Shown piece after piece: positions 15,981 to 24,770 of a DNA stretch of 64,000 bases. The DNA is from JAXMAO01 sp046350375 (GTDB taxonomy: Bacteria; Planctomycetota; Phycisphaerae; UBA1845; UTPLA1), in the NCBI GenBank assembly GCA_046350375.1, contig JAXMAO010000008.1, forward strand, positions 62,001 through 126,000, in the 5' to 3' direction. The translations under genes were made by a program, and so were the position numbers. Within the stretch, counting starts at the first letter, position 1, and each line of letters starts with the position of its first letter. The notes under the pieces are model-generated. The model saw only the letters and a program-made list of their open reading frames with translations, was not told the DNA's origin and did not search any database.

Positions 15981-18005
15981 TCAGCCCCGTCCAACCAGCT
16001 TCAGAAACCCCGCCTCGTCCACCACCTGCACCCCGAGCTTTCGCGCCTTGTCGAGCTTGCTGCCGGCCTCGGCGCCGGCCACCAGCAGGTCGGTCTTCTT
16101 GCTGACGCTCCCGCTGGCCTGTCCGCCCAGCTCCTTGATGAGCGCCTCGATCTCGTGCCGCTTGAAGCCCGACAGCGTTCCGGTCACCACCACCGTCTTG
16201 CCGGCCAGCGGCTGCGGGCCGCTGCGCTGCACCCGCGGCTGCTCCATGTTGACGCCGGCGTCGGCCAGGTCGCGCCAGGTCTTTCGGCCGGCGTCGCTGG
16301 CGAAGAAGCCGCTCACCGACCGCGCCACCTCGGGCCCGATGCCGTCGACCGCCTGAAGGGCGTCCGCGTCGGCCGACGCGATCGCCTCCATCGTGCCGAA
16401 GTGCCGGGCCAGGTCTTCGGCCGTGGTCTTGCCGACGTGGCGGATGTTCAGCGCCGCCAGCACGCGCGCCAGCGGTTGCGACTTGCTCTTCTCGATCGCC
16501 GCCAGCAGGTTGTCGGCCGACTTCTCGCCGACGCGCTCGAGCGCCAGCAGCGCGTCGCGGCGCTGCGCCAGGCGGTAGAGATCGGCAAAGCCGTGCACCA
16601 GCCCGGCGGTGACGAGCTGGTCGACCAGCGCCTCGCCCAGCCCCTCGACGTCCATCTGGTCGCGCCCCGCGAAATACTTCAGCCGCTCGCGCACCTGCGC
16701 GTCGCAGGCCGGGTTGATGCAGCGCACGAAGACGCCTTCGTCATCCTTGCGGACCTCGCCGCCGCAGACCGGGCAGTGCGCCGGCGGGGCGATCTTCTTC
16801 GCGCCGCGCGGCCGCTTCTCGACGACGACGCGAATCACCTGCGGGATGATCTCGCCGGCTTTCTCGATCACCACTGTGTCGCCGACGCGCACGTCGAGCC
16901 GCTCGACCTGGTCGAAATTGTGCAGCGAGGCGTGGCGGACGGTCGTGCCCGAAAGCGGCACCGGCCGCATGACCGCGCGCGGCGTGATCGTGCCAAGCTT
17001 GCCGACCTGGTAATCGACGCCTTCGAGGATCGTCTCGGCGCGGTCCGGCTCGTACTTGTACGCCACGCACCAGCGCGGCGCGCGGCTGGTTGCGCCCAGC
17101 GCCTGGCGCTGATCGAGACGGTCGATCTTGATGACCAGGCCGTCGGTCTCGTAGGGCAGCGCGCGGCGCTGCTCGTTCCAGGCGTGGATGTGCGCCAGCA
17201 CGGCGTCGATGTCCGCCAGGCGGCGCCGATGCGGATTCACCGGCACGCCCCACTCGGCCAGCGCGTCGAACAGCGCGCTGGCGCGGTCAAACTTCAGCGG
17301 GCGGATCACGCCGCTGCCGTGGGCGCAGAACGCCAGGCCGCGCCCGGCGACCTTGCGCGGATCGAGCTGCTTGAGCGTGCCGGCCGTCGCGTTGCGCGGG
17401 TTGGCGAACGGCTCCTCGCCGTCGGCCTCGCGCTGGCGATTAAACTTGTCGAACGCCTGGCGCGGCCAATAGACCTCGCCGCGGACCTCGAGCAGTTCGG
17501 GCCAGCCATCGCCGTCGAGCACCAGCGGGATGTTCCGCACGGTGCGGGCGTTGGCGGTGATGTCGTCGCCGGTCGCGCCGTCGCCGCGCGTCGCCGCCAG
17601 CGTCAGCCGCCCGGCCTCGTAGCGCAGCGCCACCGAGACGCCGTCGATCTTGGGGTCGACGAGATAGTCGAACGACTCGCCTTCGAGCCCCTTGCGCACC
17701 CGCGCGTCGAACTCGCGCAGCTCGGCCTCGTCGTAGGTGTTGTCGATCGAGAGCATGGCAACGGCGTGCGTGACCGACACGAACCCGGGCAGCGGCTCGC
17801 CGCCGACGCGCTGCGTGGGCGAGTCCGGCGATTGGTGCTCCGGGTGTTCGGTCTCGAGCGTGCGAAGCTGCCCGACGAGCTGGTCGTATTCGCGGTCGGA
17901 GATTTCGGGCGTTGCGTCGACGTGGTAGAGCCGGTCGTGGCGGCGGATCTTCGCCCGCAGCTCGGCGATCTGCGCGGCAATCGACGGTGAGTTTGACTTG
18001 GCCAT
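15981..18005 (-). CDS. ligA: NAD-dependent DNA ligase
   Basis: LigA seals nicks in duplex DNA during replication and repair using NAD+. The 674-residue protein has all family domains. The Ia region includes HRDxxYY-like residues. The adenylation lysine is Lys119 in the KxDG motif (DPKIDG). An OB fold follows, then a four-cysteine zinc finger (CPVCGGEV ... CINPACDAQ). Next come helix-hairpin-helix repeats (LNIRHVGKTTAEDL, VDGIGPEVARSV) and a C-terminal BRCT domain (LAGKTVVVTGTLSGFKRHEI). The ATG at 18005 gives the usual length; a TTG 20 codons upstream is less likely. A perfect minus-strand TATAAT lies at 18108-18113. Assignment is certain. Confidence 0.98.
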   Translation of the reverse strand: MAKSNSPSIAAQIAELRAKIRRHDRLYHVDATPEISDREYDQLVGQLRTLETEHPEHQSPDSPTQRVGGEPLPGFVSVTHAVAMLSIDNTYDEAELREFDARVRKGLEGESFDYLVDPKIDGVSVALRYEAGRLTLAATRGDGATGDDITANARTVRNIPLVLDGDGWPELLEVRGEVYWPRQAFDKFNRQREADGEEPFANPRNATAGTLKQLDPRKVAGRGLAFCAHGSGVIRPLKFDRASALFDALAEWGVPVNPHRRRLADIDAVLAHIHAWNEQRRALPYETDGLVIKIDRLDQRQALGATSRAPRWCVAYKYEPDRAETILEGVDYQVGKLGTITPRAVMRPVPLSGTTVRHASLHNFDQVERLDVRVGDTVVIEKAGEIIPQVIRVVVEKRPRGAKKIAPPAHCPVCGGEVRKDDEGVFVRCINPACDAQVRERLKYFAGRDQMDVEGLGEALVDQLVTAGLVHGFADLYRLAQRRDALLALERVGEKSADNLLAAIEKSKSQPLARVLAALNIRHVGKTTAEDLARHFGTMEAIASADADALQAVDGIGPEVARSVSGFFASDAGRKTWRDLADAGVNMEQPRVQRSGPQPLAGKTVVVTGTLSGFKRHEIEALIKELGGQASGSVSKKTDLLVAGAEAGSKLDKARKLGVQVVDEAGFLKLVGRG

Positions 18006-18369
18006 GGTCGGATGAACCGCGGTCCGGCCGGCGTCGGCCGCCGAGACAAGTGTTTGCAAGGGCAATGGTTACAGACTGTTTCAACGCGGCCTGCTGGCCG
18101 TGGCGCGATTATATCCTAAGGTGGAGAGTGCCGCGGGCAAGCCGGCCGGTGACGCCGTGGGTGGTCGCCGGGTATCGGGGTTCGCGGCGCCCGACTCCGG
18201 GCCTGGCCCGGCGAAGAGTGCTTTTCGGTGGGGGGCAAGCGCGCTGCCCGGGGGTCCGCCTGGACACGGGGGCGTGCCTGCTTTTTACGCGCGACCTGCG
18301 CGGACGTCCGCCGGCTGCGCACGGCAGCGGTACGGCGAACGATGCGGAAGTGTGCTATCGTTCCGCGCC
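18006..18369. other. divergent intergenic region of ligA and the 18370 lipoprotein gene
   Basis: About 360 bases without a convincing gene. A minus-strand TATAAT at 18108-18113 is a good -10 for ligA, though no matching -35 is seen at 16-18 bases. A weak TATCGT precedes the plus-strand gene. Confidence 0.5.
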
Positions 18370-19899
18370 GTGACTACCCATCCACGCCGAAAGGTCGTCC
18401 ACACAGGTCTTGCAACCGCGCTGTCGCTGCTGGCCAGTGGCTGCGCGTTTGACGCGCATTGGCCGATTCCGACGGTGCGGCACGACGCGCGCGGGCGCGA
18501 GCTGCGGGCCTTCGCCGTCGACGGCGCCCGGCAGGCGAACTACTTCCAGACGCTGGAAGTGGGGCGCGTGGTTTCGCTCGGCTTCGACACCAACGGCGAC
18601 GGCCAGCCGGACGAAACGCTCGACCGCGCCGTCGACAATCGCGACTGGCCGCACTGCATCCTGGTGCTCGACGGCGCGGCGTTCGACGTGGTTGATCGGC
18701 TGTGGCGCGACGGGCATTTCCGGCTCTTTCCGCGCCCGACGCGCGTGGTCTCGGTCTTCCCGGGCATGACCGACCTGGCGCTGACGCGCTTGTTTCACAC
18801 GCCCGACTGCATCGGCCCCGAGGCGCTCTATTTTGACAAGTCGCAGAACCGCATGGTCGGCGGGAGCCTGGAGTATCTTCGCGGCGACAACGCGCCGTGG
18901 CTGACGTTCGTCAGCTATCACGCGCCGCAGGACATCGGCGCCAAGGCCTATCTCGATCCGCCCACCGTCTTCAACGAAGAGCTGCGCGGCGCCTACAACG
19001 CGTTCCGCGGCGCGACACGCGGCACGGTGAGCGCCTATTCCATCGGCGCGGCCGGCCTGGGAACGCGCGGCGGGCCGGATGCGATCCGCGAATACATGCT
19101 CACGGTCGAGCAGCTCGTCGAGCGGGTCGTCTATGAGAAACGCGGCCGGGTGCGCTTCACGCTCACGGCCGACCACGGTCACAACCTGCGCCCCTGCCGG
19201 CGGGTGAACTTTGAGTCGACGCTGTCGGCGGCCGGGCTGCGGCGGGCCGACCAGTTGAACGACGATCGCGACGTGGTGCTGCCGGCCTACGGGCTGGTGA
19301 CCTACGCGGCGGCGTTCACGCGGCAGCCGCGGCACGTCGCCGAGGTGCTAGTGCGCGATCCGGCGGTGGAGCTGGCGGCGTTCGTGGATGGCGTGGAGGT
19401 GGTGGTGCTGTCGCGCGACGGCGAGGCGCGGATCATGAAGCAGGAGCGCGGCCACACCTACGTGCAGGTGCGCGGCGACCCGCTGCGGCTGGCGCCGATC
19501 GTGGCGCGAATGAAGAAGCCGTGCGAGGTGAACGAGTATGGCGTGATCGACGACCGGGCGCTGTTCCTGGCGACGGCCGAGCACGACTATCCAGATCCGC
19601 TGCATCGACTGTGGCAGTGCTTTCACGGGCTGATGAAGCAGCCGCCGGACGTGGCGCTCTCGCTGCGCGACGACGCCTGTCACGGCTCGTGGCTGTTCGA
19701 GCTGGGGATCGGCCGCGTGGCGAGCACGCACGGCTCGCTGAACCTGAAGAACTCGTCGGCGTTCCTGCTGAGCGATGTCGGCGAGCTGCCGCGCGTCGTG
19801 CGCATCGAGGACGCGCTGGGCGCCGTGGAGCGCGCGCGGCGCGCGACGCTCGAGCGCATCGCGGCGCATATCGATCCGCGTCCGCTGGCAACCTATTGA
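18370..19899 (+). CDS. lipoprotein of the alkaline-phosphatase-like superfamily (putative)
   Basis: The 509-residue product has a signal sequence with lipobox LLASGC after a basic start, so it is likely lipid-anchored. VVSVFPGMTDLALTRLF resembles the nucleophile region (PSxT-like) of phosphodiesterase/nucleotide-pyrophosphatase enzymes. LTADHGHN is like the metal-binding T-x-DHG motif, and STHGSLNLKNSSAFLLS is like the C-terminal histidine block of the superfamily. The start is a GTG at 18370, as the upstream extension lacks conserved features. Substrate is unknown. Assignment to the superfamily is inference from three motifs in the right order. Confidence 0.65.
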   Translation: MTTHPRRKVVHTGLATALSLLASGCAFDAHWPIPTVRHDARGRELRAFAVDGARQANYFQTLEVGRVVSLGFDTNGDGQPDETLDRAVDNRDWPHCILVLDGAAFDVVDRLWRDGHFRLFPRPTRVVSVFPGMTDLALTRLFHTPDCIGPEALYFDKSQNRMVGGSLEYLRGDNAPWLTFVSYHAPQDIGAKAYLDPPTVFNEELRGAYNAFRGATRGTVSAYSIGAAGLGTRGGPDAIREYMLTVEQLVERVVYEKRGRVRFTLTADHGHNLRPCRRVNFESTLSAAGLRRADQLNDDRDVVLPAYGLVTYAAAFTRQPRHVAEVLVRDPAVELAAFVDGVEVVVLSRDGEARIMKQERGHTYVQVRGDPLRLAPIVARMKKPCEVNEYGVIDDRALFLATAEHDYPDPLHRLWQCFHGLMKQPPDVALSLRDDACHGSWLFELGIGRVASTHGSLNLKNSSAFLLSDVGELPRVVRIEDALGAVERARRATLERIAAHIDPRPLATY

Positions 19900-19924
19900 T
19901 TTCGCCCGCCAGAATGGCTATATG
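19896..19924 (+). promoter_or_regulatory. sigma-70-type promoter of a non-coding RNA unit
   Basis: TTGATT (19896-19901), 17-base spacer, TATATG (19919-19924). The predicted transcript start is near 19931, exactly where a GTGATC...GATCAC hairpin begins. Confidence 0.6.
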
Positions 19925-19930
19925 TTGAAT

Positions 19931-20197
19931 GTGTGATCTGCCCTGTGCGATCACGGAGGCTCCGATTTTTTGAACCGATAACGATGAACCCTGGGAGGCT
20001 GGCAAACGGGCAGCCCTCGACGTAGTTGCCGGCGGTCGCACCTTCGCGGTGCAGTTCGCCGTCGACCGGTCCTGGCGCCCCAAGGTTTCTCCCACCTGTC
20101 ACATGGGGTTCATGAATCCGGCTTCCGAACGGCAGGCGCGGAAAACACTTTTCGAACTGAACCCGGTTGGCCCCTGCGCCGAACCGGGTTCTTTTTT
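19931..20197 (+). ncRNA. candidate structured small RNA, family not identified
   Basis: About 265 bases between a good promoter and a strong terminator contain no credible coding frame. Pairings seen include a 5' hairpin GTGATC/GATCAC, a long-range pair ATGAACCC with GGGTTCAT, and GGGAG with CTCCC just inside it. An inner domain has TCGACG/CGTCGA, CGGCG/CGCCG and a GCACC-loop-GGTGC tip. The layout of a closing stem, a central unpaired region and an apical stem-loop recalls 6S RNA, but no sequence hallmark confirms this. Signature sequences of tmRNA, RNase P and SRP RNA are absent by eye. Confidence 0.6.
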
Positions 20198-20200
20198 CTT
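20160..20200 (+). terminator. strong rho-independent terminator of the RNA unit
   Basis: Perfect nine-base stem AACCCGGTT/AACCGGGTT with a 13-base loop, followed by CTTTTTTCTT. Confidence 0.9.
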
Positions 20201-20284
20201 AATCCCTTTTTCCAGCGCCGCGCATGCTGAACGGACCCCGCGCTTGCGGGCCGCGGCCGCGCCGGGTTGAATCTGCCCACCGCA

Positions 20285-21919
20285 ATGGCGCCGCACTCGC
20301 CGCTGTTTCGTTGGGTCGCCCCCGTCCTGCCGACGCGCCACTGGCGTCGCTTCTGCGTGCTTGCGGCCGTGCTGTTTGCCGTTCGCGGGCTGGTCGTGCT
20401 GTGCGTGCTCGCGCCGGACGAGGGCTGGGACGAGTACCAGCACGTCGGTTACGTCGTTTTCATGCACGAGCAGCAGCGCCCGCCGCGGATCGGGCAGGAC
20501 GTCGTGCCGCGCTCGCTGCTGGCGCGACAGGTCGACTATCCGCACCCCGACTACGCCATCGAGCAGATCGGCCGGACCGGCGCCCGAGACTACAAGGCGT
20601 TCTTCGCCGCGACGCAGCCGGCCCGCTTCGACCCGGCCGCCGGCGACATCCCGCTCTACCAGGCGCAGCATCCGCCGCTCTACTACCGGGTGGTCGGGCC
20701 GCTGTTTCGCGCGGCGGGCGGGCTGGAGGCGCTGCCGCGGGCGATCACCACTCTGCGCGCGGCAAACCTGCTGATTGCGACGATCGGTGTCTGGCTCGCG
20801 ATGGTCTCGCTGGGCGAGTGTGTGCGCGACCGGCGGACCGCGGCGCTGCTGGCGCTGCTGGTGGCGCTGCAACCGGTGATCATGATGAACAGCGTCCGCA
20901 TCTCGAGCGACGCGCTGGCGTTCACCCTGGCAGTGGCGGCGATCCGGCTCTGCCTGCGCGGGCGGGTCGATCGGCCGATGCACTGGGCGGCCGCGGGCGG
21001 ACTGATCGGCGTGGCGATCCTGACGAAGACAGTGCACCTGTCGCTGCTGCCGTTCGCGGGCGCGGTGATCGGCGTGGAGTGGCTGCGCGGCCGGGCGCGG
21101 CTGCGGCAGGCGGCGGTGGCGCTGGCGGCGCTGCTCGTTCCGGCAGCGGCGCTGGTCGGTCCGTCGCTGGCGGAGAACCTGCGGCAGTTTGGCAGCCTGA
21201 CGCTGATGCAGGAGGCGATCGCCAACCGCGCCGCGGGGCGCACCACGGCCGACATCCTGGGCGGCGCTTCGCACGTGCGCTGGGGCCGCGTCGTGCGCCA
21301 TCTCTGGATCCGCGACCCGGTGTGGGCGGGCGGCTGGAGCTTCGCGCCGATTTCGGACTGGGCGTGGCGCGGGTACCAGTTTCTGACGGTGGCGGGGCTG
21401 GCGGGCTGGTTGTGGCGGCTGCGGCCCGGACGAAGCCGCGGCGCGCCGCGCATCGACGGCGCGGCGGCGTTTCGCGCGCTGCTGCTGGTGGCGGCCTATA
21501 CCGCGTCGCTGTGCTACTACGTGCTGCACGCCTGGGCAAACTGGGGCGGCAGGCTCGCCAACACCTGGTACGTGGCGGCCGTGCTGCCGTCGTTCCTGCT
21601 GCTGGTCGTCGGCGGAATGAGCTGCTGGCGCGGCCGACATGTGGCCGGGGGCCTGCTCGTGTCGATGGTGGCGACGTACGCGCTGGTTCCGCTGCTGGGC
21701 GTCCGGCGGCTGATCGCGATCGAGGGGGCGACCGCGTCGCTGACGACGGCGCTTGCCCGGCTGGCGACGCTGCACCCGGCCGGGCTGGGAGCGACGACCG
21801 TGTGGGCCGGCCTGGTGGCGATGGCGGTCGTGCTGGTGGCCGCACTGGCGGCGGTCGCGGTCGCCGGCGCGGGCGATTCCGCGCCTGGCGAACGGCAGTT
21901 GGCCGATATATCCCGGTAG
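20285..21919 (+). CDS. GT-C fold membrane glycosyltransferase (GT39-like)
   Basis: The 544-residue polytopic protein has about eleven hydrophobic spans. Its first extracytoplasmic loop holds DEGWDEYQHVGYVVFMHE, where the Asp/Glu pair matches the catalytic site of GT-C transferases. A second motif, QHPPLYYRVVGPLF, is also characteristic of this class (HPPLYY). It probably moves a sugar from a polyprenyl-phosphate donor on the outer face of the inner membrane. The ATG at 20285 is used; a TTG six codons upstream is possible. It starts a same-strand series with the L,D-transpeptidase and another GT-C gene, suggesting envelope biogenesis. Confidence 0.8.
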   Translation: MAPHSPLFRWVAPVLPTRHWRRFCVLAAVLFAVRGLVVLCVLAPDEGWDEYQHVGYVVFMHEQQRPPRIGQDVVPRSLLARQVDYPHPDYAIEQIGRTGARDYKAFFAATQPARFDPAAGDIPLYQAQHPPLYYRVVGPLFRAAGGLEALPRAITTLRAANLLIATIGVWLAMVSLGECVRDRRTAALLALLVALQPVIMMNSVRISSDALAFTLAVAAIRLCLRGRVDRPMHWAAAGGLIGVAILTKTVHLSLLPFAGAVIGVEWLRGRARLRQAAVALAALLVPAAALVGPSLAENLRQFGSLTLMQEAIANRAAGRTTADILGGASHVRWGRVVRHLWIRDPVWAGGWSFAPISDWAWRGYQFLTVAGLAGWLWRLRPGRSRGAPRIDGAAAFRALLLVAAYTASLCYYVLHAWANWGGRLANTWYVAAVLPSFLLLVVGGMSCWRGRHVAGGLLVSMVATYALVPLLGVRRLIAIEGATASLTTALARLATLHPAGLGATTVWAGLVAMAVVLVAALAAVAVAGAGDSAPGERQLADISR

Positions 21920-21965
21920 CCTCCAGCAGCCGAATCGAATGTCCCCGAGGGATCGGAGCCGCCGC

Positions 21966-23083
21966 ATGTCCGTGCCGCTACGCTGCCGCCAAGCCAGCCC
22001 GTCGCGGATCGCGCGTTGGTGCGTCGTCGCGTTCGCCGGCATCGTTTGCGGCGTCCGCGTCGCCGACGCGGCCGAGCCGGATCGCGGGGCGGGCGACTGG
22101 CGGGAGACGATTGCCGTTCAGGTGGCGCTCGACAACGCCCTCTTTTCGCCTGGCATCATCGACGGCCGTGCCGGCGACAAGACGACGCGAGCGATTCGAC
22201 AGTTCCAGCTGGCGCGCGGCCTGCCAGTGACCGGACGCGCCGACGACGCCACCCGCGCGGCGCTGGGCGTCGACCCGGCCGCGGCGCTGACGACCTACAC
22301 CATTTCGCCGGCCGACCCGGCGCGGGTCGGCCCGACCCGAAGACGTGGCCCGAAAAGTCGCGCGCCCGGCAGCTTGGCTACAAGTCGCTCGCAACCCTGG
22401 TGGCCGAGCGCGGCCACTGCACGCGCGCCCTGCTGGCGCGGCTGAACCCGGGAAAGTCGCTCGACGGGCTGGCGGTCGGCGACGTGCTGACCCTGCCGAA
22501 TGTCGCGACCGAGCCGCCGCTGGCGCGGGCCGCGCGGCTGGTCGTCAACCTGGCCGTCAAGCAGGTGCAGCCGGTGGCGCGCGACGGCCGCGCGCTGGGG
22601 CTGTTTCACTGTTCGATCGCCAAGCACAAGGAGAAGCGGCCGAGCGGGCGCTGCACGGTGAAGGTGGTCAGCCCCGATCCGGTCTATGTGTTCGATCCGA
22701 AGATGTGGCCGGAGGTGAAGGGGGTCGATCGCAAGCTGGTCATTCCGCCCGGTCCGCGGAACCCGGTCGGGCAGTTCTGGATCGGGTTGTCGCTGCCGGG
22801 GTACGGCATCCACGGCACGCCGGAGCCGGAGCTGATCGGCAAGACCGGCTCACACGGCTGCTTCCGGCTGGCGAACTGGGACGCGGTTCGCCTGGGCCGG
22901 ATGGTCCGGCCGGGCATCCCGGTCGAGTTCGTCAACAGCGCTGCCGCGCCGGACGAGACCGCATTGCGAGGCGGTCCCGCGTTGGCGGCCGCGCCGGCGG
23001 CGCGCCGCGGGCCGGACGCAACCGTGTCGCGCCCGGTGCGCTTGATGGCACTGCGCCGCGCGTCCCGCGACCCGTCGCGATGA
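21966..23083 (+). CDS. L,D-transpeptidase with peptidoglycan-binding domain, frameshifted
   Basis: L,D-transpeptidases of the YkuD type cross-link peptidoglycan through an active-site cysteine. The N-terminal frame (ATG 21966) has a signal-like segment and a PG_binding_1 domain (AVQVALDNALFSPGIIDGRA ... FQLARGLPVTGRADDATRAAL). Near 22325-22345 the coding sense moves to another frame. That frame has a LysM-like segment (RQLGYKSLATLVAERGHC ... LNPGKSLDGLAVGDVLTLPN) and the YkuD domain with GIHGTPEPELIGKTGSHGCF RL, containing the HGTxx...SHGC catalytic motif. A one-base loss restores one protein of about 372 residues. The stop overlaps the next start by ATGA, showing coupling. Confidence 0.8.
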
Positions 23084-24633
23084 AGTTCGATCGCCTGACG
23101 CTGGCGGTGATGGTGGCGGCCGGCGGCTTCGCAGCCTGGGGGGCGCAGTACTACACCGTCTTCGACGACGAGGCCTTCTCGCTGCAGCGCTACGTCCTGC
23201 CGCTAAGCGAGCTGGTGCCCGGTCTGTGGCGCGGCGTCGAGCCTGATCCGCCGCTCTACTACGTGCTGCAACATGCGTGGATCGGCCTGTTCGGCGTCCG
23301 GCCGCTGGCGCTGCGCGGCCTGTCGATCGTGGCGTTCGTCGCGGCGATTCCGGTGCTGCGGGGGGCGGCAGAGCAGTGGTGGGGGGCGCGGGCGGCGCGT
23401 TACGCGGTGGTGCTGGCCGGGCTGCACCCGCTGCACCTGTTCTTCGGCTTTGCGGCGCGGTGGTATGCGCTGTTCTTCCTGTGCGTCGCGGTGTTGCTGC
23501 ATGCGACGGCCGGCGTGGCCCGCGGCACGGCGCCGCGCCGCGCGGCGATCGCCTGGGTCGCTGCGGCGCTGGCGGCGTGCTACACGAACTACTATGGGCC
23601 GGCGGTCGTCGGGCTGGTCTGGTTCTGGGCGGTCTGGTCGCAGACCGGGCCGGCGCGGCGCTGGAACCGGTTGCTGGGGTGCGTGCTGCTGGGCTACGCC
23701 GCGTGGATGCCGGCGTTCGTGCAGCAGCTCACGACTTTCCCCGGCGCGACGGCCGGCGGCGTGGGGCGGCTGACGGGCATGGCGGCGACGGCCGGGCGCG
23801 TCGGCGTCGCGCTGCTGAGCGGCAACCTGGCCGGCCCGTCGGCGTGGTATGTCTGGGCGCCGCTGGCGGTGTTCGCGCTGGCGCTGGTGGCGCTGGCGTG
23901 GGCGGATCGCGCCATGCCGGCCGGACCGACCCTGGTCGCGGCGGGCTGCCTGCTGGCGGGGGTCGTCTCGCGGACGCTGATCGACAAATATGCGCTGGTC
24001 CTTTCCGGCCCACTCTGCATGGTGGCGGCGGCGCGGCTGGCGGAACCGCGGACCGGGCGACTGGCGTGGGTTCGGACAACGGCGATGGCCGGATTGCTGC
24101 TGGGCTGGGCCGGGTGCGGCATCAACTGGGTGATCGAGGAGAACTGGTCCAGCCTGCGCTGGCTCGACCCGATCCGCGCCACGGTCAAGTTCCATCTCTC
24201 CGCCCGCGTGATGGTCGCCACCCACCCGTCCGTCCGCTACTACTACGGCATTCTCGATCCGACCTACTGGACCGGCCGGGTCTCGCCCGAACGCTGGCAG
24301 GCCCGCGCCGAGCAGGTGCTCGCGCCCGCCCAGGCGCTCGAGCGGCTGGAGTCGGCTCCGCTGGCGTGGCCGGCCGAGCCGCAGTGCGCTGTCTGCCTGA
24401 TTCGCACGGCGGCGCTGGCGGATCCGCGCTCGGCCGGCTGGGCGCCGCTGGAGGCGTGGCTGACCGCAAACCTGCAGCGCGGCGAGGTCGAGACGCGGCT
24501 GGAAGACCCGGCGGCCGAGCTGAAGGACCGGCTCGACCCCGGTTACGAGCATCCGCGTTATCGCGTGGTGGTGGAGTGCTTCGGTCCGCGGACGGGGTCG
24601 GGAACTTCGCGCGTGGGCCCAAATCGACGCTAG
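23080..24633 (+). CDS. GT-C fold membrane glycosyltransferase
   Basis: The 517-residue protein has about ten hydrophobic spans with the early acidic motif YYTVFDDEAFSLQRYV in the first outer loop. DPPLYYVLQHAWIGLFG (PPLYY) follows, both typical of GT39-like enzymes. The periplasmic C-terminal part of about 150 residues is soluble. The ATG at 23080 overlaps the L,D-transpeptidase stop by four bases, so the pair is translated together and may act on the same envelope material. Acceptor and donor are unknown. Confidence 0.8.
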   Translation: MKFDRLTLAVMVAAGGFAAWGAQYYTVFDDEAFSLQRYVLPLSELVPGLWRGVEPDPPLYYVLQHAWIGLFGVRPLALRGLSIVAFVAAIPVLRGAAEQWWGARAARYAVVLAGLHPLHLFFGFAARWYALFFLCVAVLLHATAGVARGTAPRRAAIAWVAAALAACYTNYYGPAVVGLVWFWAVWSQTGPARRWNRLLGCVLLGYAAWMPAFVQQLTTFPGATAGGVGRLTGMAATAGRVGVALLSGNLAGPSAWYVWAPLAVFALALVALAWADRAMPAGPTLVAAGCLLAGVVSRTLIDKYALVLSGPLCMVAAARLAEPRTGRLAWVRTTAMAGLLLGWAGCGINWVIEENWSSLRWLDPIRATVKFHLSARVMVATHPSVRYYYGILDPTYWTGRVSPERWQARAEQVLAPAQALERLESAPLAWPAEPQCAVCLIRTAALADPRSAGWAPLEAWLTANLQRGEVETRLEDPAAELKDRLDPGYEHPRYRVVVECFGPRTGSGTSRVGPNRR

Positions 24634-24770
24634 TCGGCGCGCCGGGGGCGTGATAAACTGACGCCATCCGCCCGCGGAGGTCGCCGCCGTGCGACCGGCC
24701 GCGCGCGGCGTCACCTGCCGGCGCCATGCCGGCCGCGAGCAAGAAGCAGCGCACGGAGGCGCGCCCTTCG

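Noticed and set aside
14310..17990. Long antisense frames opposite the PH-domain gene and ligA
   Set aside because: They arise from the high third-position G+C of the true genes and lack start signals and family features.
19931..20197. tmRNA, RNase P RNA or SRP RNA at the 19.9 kb unit
   Set aside because: None of the characteristic sequences was found (tRNA-like TTCGA arm with CCA, GAGGAAAGTC block, or SRP GGAAG...AGCAG loop).
20049..20270. 73-residue plus-strand frame inside the RNA unit
   Set aside because: It runs through the terminator, has no ribosome-binding site and has atypical composition.
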